Shown piece after piece: positions 1-11,179 of a DNA stretch of 64,000 nucleotides. Both the position numbers and the translations under genes were made by a program. A model generated the notes under the pieces. The model worked only from the letters and a program-made list of their open reading frames with translations, did no database searches and was not told where the DNA came from. How positions within the stretch are numbered: position 1 is the first letter of the stretch; each line of letters opens with the position of its first letter. This DNA comes from Spinacia oleracea (Eukaryota; Streptophyta; Magnoliopsida; Caryophyllales; Amaranthaceae), in NCBI RefSeq assembly GCF_020520425.1, contig NC_079489.1, forward strand, positions 94,406,810 to 94,470,809, in the 5' to 3' direction.

Positions 1-1273
1 AACCGAACAAGAACAAGTCTTTAGGACTCCAAGTGTCGTCCCTCCGTAGATAGTCCACAGCACGTCCGGATCCGCCTTAAGATTGACCAACTAGAATCGC
101 CCTTAAGGTACTAGAAAATTTCGGCACTTTTATGAGCAAGATGTGTGTTTTAATTTTCTCTCAAAAAACTCATTTTTGAATACTTTGAAACTCATTATAA
201 ATTGTGAGCCCTAGCCTCATATTTATAGGGGTATGGAAAGGGAATCGAAATCCTATTCAGATACAAATTAATTAAACCTAGAATCCTACAAGAACTCTAA
301 TTTAATTAATTTATCAAATAGAATTAGGAATTTAATCATTAACCGAACTCTGCATGTTTTAGGAAACGTGCACGAACACAAACACTTGCACACACACGCA
401 CGGCAGCCACGATGGGCCCCCATGCGTGCGCGCGAGCAGCAGCCCACGCAGCGCCCGCGTGCGCTGCGCGCTGCGCGTGCTGTGCGCGCTGTGCGCGCTG
501 CGCAGCCTGCTGGGCCTGGCCTTGCGCTGGGCCTGGCGTGGCTGTTTGTGCGGCGCGCTTGGCTTGCTGGGCGATGGCCTGGCTTCGTGCTGGGCCTCGT
601 CCGGCAGGCCTCGTCCGATGCTTATTCGTACGATGCGCTTCCGATTAAATTTTCCGATTCCGGAATTCATTTCCGAAACGAACAATATTTAATATTTCCG
701 ATTCCGGAATTAATTTCCGTTTCGAACAAATATTTAATATTTCCGTTTCCGGAATTATTTTCCGATTCCGGTAATATTTTCGATTCTGACAATATTTCCG
801 TTTCCGGCAATATTTCCGATTCTGGCAATATTTCCATTTCCGATAATATTTTCCGATACGTACCATGTTTCCGTTTCCGGCAACATCTACGACTTGGATA
901 ATATTTATATTTCCGATACGATCCATATTTCCGTTTCCGGCAATATCATCGTTTCCGGAGTATTCATTTCTTGCCTGTGACGATCTTAGCTCCCACTGAA
1001 ACCAAGATCCGTCGGTTCCGAATATTCATAGATGGAGTATTTAATGCCATTAAATACTTGATCCGTTTACGTACTATTTGTGTGACCCTACGGGTTCAGT
1101 CAAGAGTAAGCTGTGGATTAATATCATTAATTCCACTTGAACTGAAGCGGCCTCTAGCTAGGCATTCAGCTCACTTGATCTCACTGAATTATTAACTTGT
1201 TAATTAATACTGAACCGCATTTATTAGACTTAACATAGAATGCATACTTGGACCAAGGGCATTATTTCCTTCA
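1..1273 (-). mobile_element. Copia LTR, cut by the window edge
   Basis: This is one long terminal repeat of a Copia element read on the minus strand. Its minus-strand start (TGAAGGAAATAATGCCC) is at 1273. It contains the same blocks as the four complete LTRs at 15104, 20361, 29468 and 34722: a conserved AT-rich head, a run of TTCCG/CCGGAA repeats (about 645-960), a GC-rich block (about 410-610) and the tail with AACAAGAACAAGTC. The GC block resembles the 20361 element more than the 15104 element. About 130 bases of the LTR tail are missing because the window starts inside it. Whether it is a solo LTR or one end of a full element cannot be seen. Confidence 0.9.
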
Positions 1274-1858
1274 GGGGATATCATTCCCTTCCGGCAAAAA
1301 TTCACCTACCCACTCCAATAAGGTGTCAAAGTGTTCATCTCTCCAACCACCTTTACATTTGAGGTTGTAAAGTATTGACACACATTCCAACTTGCTGAAT
1401 TTTGTACAACCGGGATACAATGAAGTTTCAGCAGCCTTTGATACTTGTTCGAACATCTGAGGTCGTTCGTCCAAGTGATCTTTCAGCCCATCCATCATCT
1501 CATTTATTTCATCATCTTCTTCCTCATCATCATCCGTCTCATTATTCTCATAAATATCATCATCACTCTCATTACTCTGAACATCAAATTCATGGACACT
1601 AGAACTTGGACGATCAGGTATTGTTTCACCATGCCAAAACCAAACATGGTAATCTTGCTTAAACCCACGTCGAAATAAATGATCCTCAATTTCATCAATG
1701 TCACCTAACCGCTTGATATTGTTACAATCACGGCAGGGACAATAGATTTTTTCGGCTTTTGTACTCCGTTGGTGTGCTAAAGCACATCTAATGAACTCTG
1801 CAACCCCACTCAAGTATTCTGCCGTAGTATGGTCACCATACATCCAACGACGACTCAT
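1274..1858 (-). pseudogene. TNP2-like CACTA transposase, N-terminal exon, truncated
   Basis: Open frame of about 195 residues starting at the ATG at 1858 (MSRRWMYGDHTT). It has the transposase-associated zinc region of En/Spm TNP2 proteins: CPCRDCNN, then HLFRRGF and the WFWHGE motif. An acidic D/E-rich linker follows, then the conserved LYPGC.KFS, GW.DEHFDTLL and LPEGN segments. These are the standard opening blocks of TNP2, which binds element ends and cuts CACTA transposons. The frame runs directly into the Copia LTR at 1273, so the catalytic part is displaced beyond the window. The upstream end of the same transposon is at 4377. The family call rests on motif recognition, and the protein is not functional as it stands. 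Confidence 0.85.
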
Positions 1859-3654
1859 TACTAATAACAACAACAAAAGGTTCCACACATAAACACATAT
1901 ATTAAGAAGTCACAAAATCATTAAGAAGTTCCGCAAATCTTTGGTTACATCATTTAAGTTTATCAATGCTTCACTGAAGTGATATTAGAAGTCCAAAAAC
2001 AGTCCTAATAAGTAAAACGGAATGGATACTTAAGCATAGAATACTAATGTACACGTTTTATTATTACACTTACTATACTTATCCAAATTTTATTTATCGT
2101 AAAAATGATATGCACTTACTGTACTATTGATTTCAACTTTCAAAAGAGGAAAAGAGAAATTTTATGAAGATAATTAGATATATCAATACCTTATGCAATT
2201 GTTGAAATTCGAACAAGCACGATGATAGATTATGCTGGCAGTACGATCATCGCCCCTCTCTTCAACCATATGCGTATCTACCCATCTTCACAATTAACTG
2301 CAAATTAAAGAAATAATTGAAAAACAGCCAAAAAAATCTAAATAAAAATGAAAATCAAAACGAAAATCAAAACGAAAATCAAAACGAAAATCAAACGAAA
2401 ATAGTTCGGGGGCCAAATTCAGATATTTCTCATAGAATGCATGTAACAGGAAATTAACTATCTACCACATCACCACGTAGCAATCACATTATTCAAGTTA
2501 TTGGCATTAACGCAGCATTCAAGTGCGGAACTAAGTGCTTACGTAACCTCGGGGAAGGAAGAAGGGTAATGCCAGAATAAAATCCTGTAACCTGGGCTGT
2601 AAGAAGCCTTTCATATATGCTGATAGGCTTCAGTCGGCAAAAATGTGGTGTTATTTATCCTTTAAACCTATTGGAATCAGATATCTCTTTTGCCTAATAA
2701 TGGAGGAGGTTGAAAAATACTCTAGGAACTTCCTTTACTCCAAACAAGGCTCTAGTATTCCAGGATTTAAAAGCTATCCTAAAGTGGCAGGTGGCCGGAA
2801 TGTCGCACCCACAAAGCAGCAGCCAATAAGCTGATAAAAAGTGGGGCTCAGAAGATAGCAGACTTACAGTTAAAAATAATCTTTAATTGCTGAGATTTGA
2901 CGAGTTCAGTTGGTAATGGGCACGATGTTCTGCATCACACTACTTATTTCTTTCAAGTTTATATATGATGTTTGTGTGGCTCGTATGCTAAAGTTTCTTA
3001 GAGGAAGGTTTTGAGAGGTACAAGAGCTAGTTCATGCGCATATGTGAGAGCCTTGAAAATGTTCAACTCTTCTTTTTCAGTGTAAATACTAAATAGTCTA
3101 AATCAGTGTGGACAAAGGCCAGTGATTTCCTGAAGGTCTTGGGTTTACAACGACCACTTAATGGTTTTGACTCACAACTGACTTGAGGTAAACTTGAGTC
3201 AAGCAGCCATCCCATATCGTCTGTACACAAAGGTTTGAGATCTTAAAACAGAATTTTAACCCAGATGGTTGGATAACAGAGATTATTTTGTAAGGTCCTG
3301 CAAATGAAGAGTTCCCCTTCCCAACTCTACCAAGAAGACGGGTGAATACTGATGTTTTTGAAGGGCCTGATACTACTGATCTAAGTGATGTATTCAACAC
3401 TTTGAGCATACTCCGTAAAATAAATTAAAAAAATTAAAAAAAAAAAAAAAGGTAATCCAAAAGCCTCTTGGAAATCAGCAAAATAACATCCAAACAACAG
3501 TCTGAAGGGGTGAGTAGCAGTCAGCAACAGCCCTTAGGCCATTCCCCATTACTTGTTATGAGCAAGCTTAAATAGTGGCTGTGTGCTTTTTAAAGAAATA
3601 GATCTATACTCGGAAACATAGCAATCCCCATTTACTTCGTTGGGTCGTTAAGTT
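1859..3654. other. Non-coding interior of CACTA 1
   Basis: There is no recognisable gene here. About 2338-2403 is a short tandem array of an AAAACGAAAATC-type unit. About 2640-3420 has a more balanced base composition and may be leader or intron sequence or a captured host fragment. No protein motif is identifiable on either strand. Confidence 0.4.
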
Positions 3655-4040
3655 TCAAAAACGAAAATCAAAACGAAAATCAAAACGAAAATCAAAAACG
3701 AAAATCAAAAACAATAATCAAAACGAAAATCAAAAACTAAAATTGAACCCTAATCTGAAAACGAAAATAAAAAACGAAAATAAAAATTGAACACACCATA
3801 CCACCTGAACCACGACGCCGAGCAACCACCGGAACCACGACGCGACGGGGAGATGCTGAACCACGGAACCAAGACAGCGACGCAGGGCTGAACCACGGAA
3901 CCACGGAACCAAGACAGCGACGCAGGGCTGAACCACGACGCGACGGGGAGATGAGCAACCAACGGAACCAAGACAGCGACGCAGGGCTGAGCAACTCTTG
4001 GGTTTGACGGCGACGCAGGGCTGAGTTCGACGGCGACCTT
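3655..4040. repeat. Two adjacent tandem repeats in the CACTA 1 leader
   Basis: Bases 3655-3785 repeat AAAACGAAAATC-like units of about 12 bases, the same unit as at 2338-2403. Bases about 3800-4030 are a GC-rich minisatellite mixing GGAACCAAGACAGCGACGC and ACGACGCGACGGGGAGATG blocks in a period near 50 bases. Reading frames across it are repeat artefacts. Confidence 0.75.
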
Positions 4041-4129
4041 GGATATTTGTTTAAGGGAAAAGGCTTGGAGCTATAGCAGAGAAGGAACAGAGATTGAGCG
4101 CGATTTGTACGTTGCAACTATAGGAAAGT

Positions 4130-4377
4130 AAAAATTTTAATTTGAAACGCGGACTTGTTGCAGCGGGCATTAACATGTACGCTGCAATAACTTCGGGTTG
4201 TTGCTGCGGGCTTTTATTTTGTACGCTGCAACAAACGCATTTGTTGCGAACAACTAAAATGTACGCTGCGATAACCCTTTAAAGGGTTTGACCCGCGTTG
4301 ACCGACTGGTTGTTGAAGCGTATTTATACTTGTACGCTGCAACAAGGGGGCTGCAACAGGGGTTTTTTCTACTAGTG
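4130..4377 (-). repeat. CACTA 1 subterminal repeats and terminus
   Basis: Five or more copies of TGTACGCTGCAAYAA, some paired with inverted GTTGCWGCGGGC copies, end in CACTAGTAGAAAAAACCCC (minus strand, start 4377). In En/Spm elements such subterminal arrays are binding sites for the element-encoded TnpA-type protein. The motif differs from that of CACTA 2 at 7010-7379, so the two elements belong to different families. Confidence 0.8.
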
Positions 4378-5989
4378 AATTCAGGTACTTCTCTTATAGA
4401 CCTGCTTATTCTAATGCTTTGGTTGTTTTGAATTTTATTGTTTTTTGATGGATTTAATGTACTTGTCAATTGAATTGGAAGTTTGTAACTTAAGGTTGTT
4501 GATTGGAAAGAAGTCATGAACTATGTAGTTTTATTTATGGTGTTTTGGGTTTTATTTATGTATGCAAGGGAGAAGGATTTTTCTTCTGAGGTAGCTTAAT
4601 CATTTCAGTGCGTAAATTTAATGGCAGGTTTTGAAACATCCTCATGTAAATATGTAATGGCTCTTTTAGGTGTTGTGCGTGTTAGAACTATACAATTGAA
4701 ACTTGTATATAGCATAGTATGTGTCCCTCTGTTGTGTCTAGAAAATGTTTACTTATGTTATTTTTCCTTCAGTTGCTTTTTCACCATATGCACTCCGAGT
4801 AGTTTAACTTCATTGGAGTGGACTTGTTCTTTTTTCACTTGTCATTTTTTAATTTATATTCTACACAAATTGTTGAATTCAGTACAGGAAGTATGCACCT
4901 GCTGAACTTCAGGCTCAAGTGATAGTGGAAGCACTTAGCAACTCTTGGTATATATAATTCCACACCAAATTAAATTCGAGGATCGCTCTCTCAATTTTCG
5001 CTGATGACACTTGTTGGTCATGCGTCAAACATCTGCACGGCCTGTAGTAGAACTGTAAGTTATACTGGCTATCACACAATGGATTTTATTCCCCTTATTT
5101 GTCTGGGTGCATGGGTTGTTCTCTCCATTCGATACCTGAGGTTAGGACTGTCAACAGATTTGCTAATAGATAGTCATTCCTTTAGATGATTACATCTACG
5201 TGTTTAGTTGCATTTTTCATGCGATATATTTTGAATGCTTGTAAATTTTGAGATGAACGAATTTGAATGTGAAAATCTCAAGTTTTGTGATTGGAAATCA
5301 ATCTCAAGCTTGATCCGTTTTGGTGTGGTTTGGTCAATTCATAAGAATATCATAGAATTGTGGCTCATAATTCGATGATTTAGGGAATAAGATGTTTGAT
5401 AAAATAAAATTAAAATTAAAAACTGCTTAAAGAAATGTTCTTTTATGAAGATTTATTTGATTTATGCTCATTAGCTCTGAGAATTTCTTTTAAGTATAGT
5501 ATTGGTGTTCAAGGGTAGGATGTCTGTTAATTAAAACATTACATATTACATCACACAAACTTAATTAATCTAACTGGTCTGCCAATAAGATCTGATCTTT
5601 ATTGATGTTAGGCCAATGATCCGTTTTTGTATGGTGATATAATAGTTGCTGAAATGGTTGGTTTGGCTGGGGTTTTTCTTAATTGCAAATGATTGAAAAT
5701 TACCATAAATGCTGCTGAAACTTGAGTAGTCAGTACCAATTTCGCAAATATCACTGCAGGATTTACAACTAATTTGTAACAGAGTGCTAGTTGCTTGATT
5801 ACTTCCTTTTACTGGTAAGTCTGGTTGAATCAATGTAGCTAGCTGCATTTTATGTTACTAAGACTTGTCTAGAAGTGTTAAGAGTATACGTGTTCAAGTG
5901 TCTTACACGGCTGTCGAAGGAATGTTACTTCTATAATTTACTTTAAGTGTGTGCAATTTAAACTCATTCCATCTGAAATGGTATTGCAG
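4378..5989. other. Unassigned sequence in CACTA 2
   Basis: AT-rich, intron-like DNA. One short piece around 4893-4945 reads as a plausible exon on the plus strand (KYAPAELQAQVIVEALSNSW), and a GTAAGTT donor follows an open stretch at about 5056. I cannot name a source gene. The T-rich tracts and splice-like signals suggest genomic capture of intron-containing genes. Confidence 0.3.
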
Positions 5990-6120
5990 GACAAGGTAGT
6001 GGTGTCATACAGAGAACTGCTAGTGAAGCAGTTCTAGTTACGTTAGTGGCAGCTCGTGACCGGATGTTGAAAAAGGCGGGAAAAAATTCTCGGGGGAAAC
6101 TTGTTGTTTATTCAACGTCA
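5990..6120 (+). pseudogene. Tyrosine/DOPA decarboxylase exon fragment (captured)
   Basis: Plus-strand open segment directly after a consensus acceptor (ATTGCAG at 5983-5989). It encodes the stretch GVIQ.TASEAVLVTLVAARDRML followed by KLVVYS, which is diagnostic for plant aromatic amino acid (tyrosine/DOPA) decarboxylases, the PLP-dependent enzymes that make tyramine or dopamine. The family normally has QTHS after this point. Here the reading diverges after about YSTSD and hits a stop near 6146, so only one exon piece was taken. No active-site lysine exon is present. It lies about 90 bases before a hexokinase exon in the same orientation, as a chimeric capture. Cytosolic enzyme in the source gene; not functional here. 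Confidence 0.65.
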
Positions 6121-6180
6121 GATGTGCGTGATTCTGTAACTGTTTAATGTCATGTTATGTTGGTTCATTTGTTAGATTAA

Positions 6181-6429
<249 letters not shown>

Positions 6430-7009
6430 TAGTTAATTTTTATGACCATGGCTATTCTGTTATCTACAACCAGTGTGCTCTACTTTTGTTCTATTACAGT
6501 ATAGCTTAGTGTTAGTGGTTCTAGAGAAATGTTGCTGAAGTCATAATGGTTGCTATGGCTTGTTGGGATATATTCAGGACTCACGATCACTTGCTAGCTT
6601 GTGAGTCTGGTTGCAAGATCCTGTTTACATATTAGATGTTGAAAAATAAATAACCTTGATTCGATATAATTTAAATGTCCATTGCCTTTGTAACTCGATC
6701 TCTAGCTAGCTAGTTCATTGTAATATTTAACTTAAACTTTTATGTTTAAAGTGTAGTTAGGTTATCAACATGTTGGTTGATCTATGGTGAATTTGCCTTT
6801 TATTGGGTTGTAAACTGTTTTGACAGGTATATATTAATGTATTATAACATTCCCGGTATTGGGAAGGATCAAATTACAAAGGAAACATTGCCGAAATTTT
6901 CACCTAGCTAGTTTACTTTTTTTTTATGCTCATATACTTGTACTGAAACCTGCTTATTTTATTTAATCTTTGGATTAAATAAAATCAGCAGCTCATTTTT
7001 TTTAGAATA

Positions 7010-7379
7010 TCCAAAAGTCATTTGCGTCGCAGATTGGCTAAAACTGCGACGCAAATGACTTTTTTTTAACATGATGAAAAGTCATTTGCATCGCACTTTA
7101 TCTAATCTGCGACACAAATGACTTTTTTTTAACATATTGAAAAGTCATTTGCGTCGCAGTTTAGCTAAACTGCGACGCAAATGACTTTTCGGCATGTTAA
7201 AAAAAAGTTATTTGCGTCGCAGGTTAACTAATCTGCGACGCAAATGACTCTAATTTGCGTCGCCTAAATGTGCGACGCAAATGACTTTTTTCATTTGCGT
7301 CGCAGCCAGTTGCGTCGCACCAATGTGCGACGCAAATGGGCTTAAATGACCGACGCAAATGACTGTTTTTCCACTAGTG
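7010..7379. repeat. CACTA 2 subterminal hairpin array and terminus
   Basis: About ten alternating direct and inverted copies of AAGTCATTTGCGTCGCAG form four consecutive imperfect hairpins of about 60 bases. Shorter copies follow, and the array ends in the CACTAGTGG terminus (minus strand, start 7379). This fits the transposase-binding subterminal region of an En/Spm element. It could transcribe into stable stem-loops. Confidence 0.8.
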
Positions 7380-8612
7380 AACACGACGAAAACTTTGGAT
7401 CTTTTGGTTCACCTTTTTTCTTCTCCAATCTTTCCTCATACCAGTGCATCGCACCATAAAACTTACAAATATATGTCGGATCTCCAAGGTCCCAATACTC
7501 TGTGCAAACATTAAAAATTATGTCAGTCTGTAACTTAATATGCATGTGAAACAGATTGATTAATCTTAAGTATTCTCAATTTTTCATATGATATTATATA
7601 CCTTGAACTCCTTGTGTATTAGTATTAGCTGTAATTCCATTGGTAGAAACGGAACTGTTGGCAGACTTGGCACCTATAACATATCATATTATCATGTGTG
7701 TAATCAAATTCAAATATAAATAGTATTTTAGGCATAAAACCCTAAAAGAATCTGATTACTTACCAGACTTTGAAATAGTAGCACTGGATGGAGTTCTTTT
7801 TGCAGTAGACTTCGTGAGATTTTTGTGTGTCCCTTTATAGTTTACTCATATCCATGTATATTAGTGTAGATTATATAAATCAATTACTGTACTCAATATT
7901 ATCCTCATTTTTTTTAGTAATAACATACCTTGATCTCCATGAATATTTTCTTTGGTGGAAACGTAGTTATCAGCTCCTACATTATAGTATATTGAACTCT
8001 CAAAACCAAATACATCCGGTTTAGGTTTGTATATTATAATACATAAATCTGATTGTGTTTCTGATTACTTACCACTTGGAGTGCTTTTTGCAATAGAATT
8101 AGTGGCAACCCTTTTCTTTCTTTGTTCACTTTCACATTGACTGTAAGCATCCTTCCCTTGAACTTGGTTGTGAACCGGATTTGCTTCATGATACAATATC
8201 ATTAATAAAGCTTAGCTAAGAGTTTCAACATGTCTTTTAATTCATAGTTCTTTCTGAAAACCAACTATTAAGGCATGCCAGATTATATTGTAATGATTAA
8301 AATGCGTTGAACTTTATAAAATTAACGAATAAAAAGTGATATATCTGACCATTTGAAATGTCGCTCAGTGGATTTCTCTGACCGGTATTGAGTGATTTTC
8401 CCCTTTGTTCCCTTGGTGGTAGTGGTCGCTCTATAACTCAGGATCAATAATTGTCAAGTTTGTATAATGTGTCGTTGCAATAAATAGATAAATAGTTAAT
8501 GTATAAGAGAGGTTATGGTACTACCGGCATTATCAATTTCTCTTCTTTGGCGCTTCCTTGCCATAATCTCCTTCCTCCTTAGCCTCGCGAATGATGGAAA
8601 ATTTGGATCCAT
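7380..8612 (-). pseudogene. Helitron Rep/helicase, N-terminal exons, truncated
   Basis: Several short minus-strand exons. The first starts at the ATG at 8612 (MDPNFPSFARLRRKEIMARK), with a GTAGTA donor near 8523. Further exons lie around 8440-8350 (ending PLSDISNG), 8190-8065, 7975-7930, 7815-7765, 7665-7605 and 7515-7380. The last has the block YWDLGDPTYICKFYGAMHWYEER...PKFS, which opens plant Helitron helicase-like proteins (their CGA is FYGA here, so one zinc-ligand Cys is lost). The exon is cut at 7379 by the CACTA 2 terminus. The Rep nuclease and helicase domains should lie beyond the insertion, outside the window. Exon limits are approximate. Confidence 0.65.
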
Positions 8613-8859
8613 AGATGAATTTTGTAATCAATGTGTAGAAATTTTTAATCCATATAATACAGACCAAGCTATAACATGTTAAAAACACAATTCAGCATAT
8701 GTTTTGATCCGAAATAAAATCATATCATGTAATGTACCTTAGATTGATGTTATGTATAAAACAATGAATTTGTCCTGGAATTTTGTTGTAAGGATATAGA
8801 GATATACAATCAAAATTCCCTAACCCTAGTCAGATTTTCTATAAGCAAGCCATACATCA

Positions 8860-9530
8860 GATCTGTATAATTTAATGTTAGCATCCATTAAAGAATCTTG
8901 GAAGTATAATAAAAAGCAATTTAATCATATTTTAAGTATTTTCTATACATAAAGACATTTTACTATAAATAAGTCAGAAGATATTTGCATATCTATATAC
9001 TATAAGATATATGCTAATATACTACGTACTAAAATTCTATATATATTTGATTTGTGAAAGATTTTTGAGTTCGATATCTATGCTAATATATTGTGATACA
9101 TAACTTATATGTGCCCTGATAATTTTTTCTTTCTGGATTCTGGAAGCATAGCACTTAAACGTTTAATAGAGTATAAGATTTCTGGATTATCTGGATCTTT
9201 GAGTGTAATAAAAGGCAAGCCAAAAATAAGATCTGTATAAATTTAATGGTAGCATCCATTAAAGAATCATGGAAGTGTAATGAAAAGCAATTTTAGTATA
9301 CATTTGTCATCCTAATATATTGTGATACATAACTTATATGTGCCCTGATAATATTTTTTTTCTGGATTCTGGAAGCATAGCACTTAAACGTTTAACAGAG
9401 TATAAGATTTCTGGATTCTCTGGATCTTTGAGTGTAATAAAAGGCAAGCCAAAAATAAGATCTGTATAAATTTAATGGTAGCATCCATTAAAGAATCATG
9501 GAAGTATAATGAAAAGCAATTTTAGTATAT
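8860..9530. repeat. Tandem duplication, about 228-base unit
   Basis: The segment starting TAATATATTGTGATACATAA at about 9085 recurs at about 9313 with few differences, and a partial copy begins near 9826. The block AGCATCCATTAAAGAATC occurs at about 8880, 9250 and 9480. It is non-coding and lies inside the Helitron. Confidence 0.75.
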
Positions 9531-9698
9531 TTCAAGTATTTTCTATACATAAAGACACGTAACTCTAAATAAATAAGAAGATATTTGCATATATATATAT
9601 CAATATTATATTTGATTAGTTTATAAAATTGATATTGATTCTTCATCCTATTGTCAGATAGGAGTTCTTTCTGAAAATATTTGTTGGTATATATAGAA

Positions 9699-9701
<3 letters not shown>

Positions 9702-9764
<63 letters not shown>
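9702..9764. repeat. (AT)n microsatellite
   Basis: About 31 uninterrupted AT dinucleotides. It produces a meaningless tyrosine/isoleucine-repeat reading frame on the minus strand. Confidence 0.98.
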
Positions 9765-9768
<4 letters not shown>

Positions 9769-11179
9769 TACTAGATATATATATCTGATTTGTGACAGAT
9801 TTTTGAGTGCGATAAATTTTCTCATATATTGTGATACATAACTTATATGTTCCCCTGCTATATGTATTTTTTTTAATCCTTGAATCTCCTTATACTGGCT
9901 GAAACAAATCAACAGATGTTCCCCTCATAAGTGTACAGTGATATCTTATTTTGATTTTTGTAACATGAAAGATTATGGGCTTTTTAACTTGATACCCCGT
10001 TATTAGTACTCATAAATTAGAAGCATAATACTTAAACGCTTTACAGAGTATAAGATTTCTAGATTCTCTGTACATTTGAGAACTCATTCTTTAGGAAAGG
10101 AATGGACACACCAGTTTTATTATACCTAAAATATGATTCGGTGCACAAAACTTTAAAATTTTACAATATCTTTTTAATATATTTCTAAAAATCAAATCTG
10201 CAGGTACACACAGACGATCCAAATTTGGTGTGCACCGAATTTACCATTTTGTCGGTGTAACCTGCTAGTATTCCGTTCTAACTCCTTTAACTTCTTGTTT
10301 TCAGTCGCCCCGCACCTTGCAGAGATACTGGACTGAACTCTGAACCGTCATCGTGTGGTTTATCAAGAACTGATTGGATTATCCACCACATATGTCCTGA
10401 ATGCAAGTTCTTCAATTGTTCTACATTTAAAAGCAGGGTAATGATTTTGAATCTGGAGCTTACCTTATGGGGTCCAACTTTTATGAAATTTGTAATGGGA
10501 AAATCCAGAGGGGTGCTACTGCTATGAACAACTGCTGCAGAGAGCACAATTGCAAAAACATTGAGAGATTGTCCAGCAAGTTTCCTAAGACAAGTTATCA
10601 AAGATGGGAGGACCAATCTGCATATCAATCTGATTTGATTTAATCATCATACATGTAGTTGCACCATTCTGGAGATTGTTTCTGTTTTTTCCTTAATATG
10701 AATTGAATGTAACTTTACTATCTTTTCTGGATAAGGTTCATCTGTTTTTGTACTCAGTATTATTTTCAAATTTTTTTCATCCCTATTACTCAGGCTCACG
10801 TGTCAGAGTCACTCAACACATGAACCTTTCAAGGGAAGCATTAAAGCCGTGGATGGTTCAACTCTTTGAATAAATGGACAACGGGTTAAAGTTAAAAACC
10901 AAGGTAACTAAATTACATTCAATCTGTGTAATATATCTGATTGGAATGAATATGATGTTATATATGATTGGGAGGAATATGATGTTATATAAACGTAGAA
11001 AAATATGATCACTTCCAAATATAAATATTAATTAGACTAATGTCATAATGAAACTAATATTTGAACCAAATAGATTCTAGATTGAAAATACTATAACCCC
11101 GAGAGGTCTTAAAACACACGTTTTGAAGTAAACTGTATTACTAAAGGAAAAACAAAACGCCTGCCCCATAACCCATTGC

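Larger units (their letters stand above)
1274..4377 (-). mobile_element. CACTA (En/Spm) transposon 1, 5' part
   Basis: The minus strand begins at 4377 with CACTAGTAGAAAAAACCCC, a typical plant CACTA terminus. It is followed by subterminal copies of a TTGCAGCGTACA motif and then by the TNP2-type exon at 1274-1858. The element is interrupted at 1273 by a Copia LTR, and its other end lies outside the window. The three bases just outside the terminus are AAT (4378-4380), but the target duplication cannot be tested. The 1859-4130 stretch shows no coding region I recognise. Confidence 0.8.
8613..11179. other. Helitron intergenic region
   Basis: This lies between the Rep/Hel start and the RPA stop and is mostly AT-rich. 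It holds a tandem duplication (about 8860-9530) and an AT microsatellite. About 10290-10640 is less AT-rich and contains a 113-codon minus-strand frame and splice-like signals. I recognise no family in it; it may be another captured fragment. Confidence 0.4.

Noticed and set aside
368-926. Long open frames (up to 192 codons) in the LTRs at 368-926, 15573-16151, 20708-21308, 29815-30523 and 35189-35767
   Set aside because: They lie in the TTCCG and GC-rich repeat blocks, are open on several frames at once and give low-complexity peptides. All track LTR repeats, not proteins.
1402-1678. Plus-strand frames opposite the TNP2 exon
   Set aside because: Shadow frames; the minus strand has the recognisable TNP2 motifs.
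7010-7379. Spaced palindromes resembling a CRISPR array or tRNA cluster
   Set aside because: They are CACTA subterminal repeats ending exactly at a CACTA terminus.
10287-10628. 113-codon minus-strand frame between the Helitron genes
   Set aside because: No family motif, no conserved neighbour; kept only as a note in the intergenic entry.
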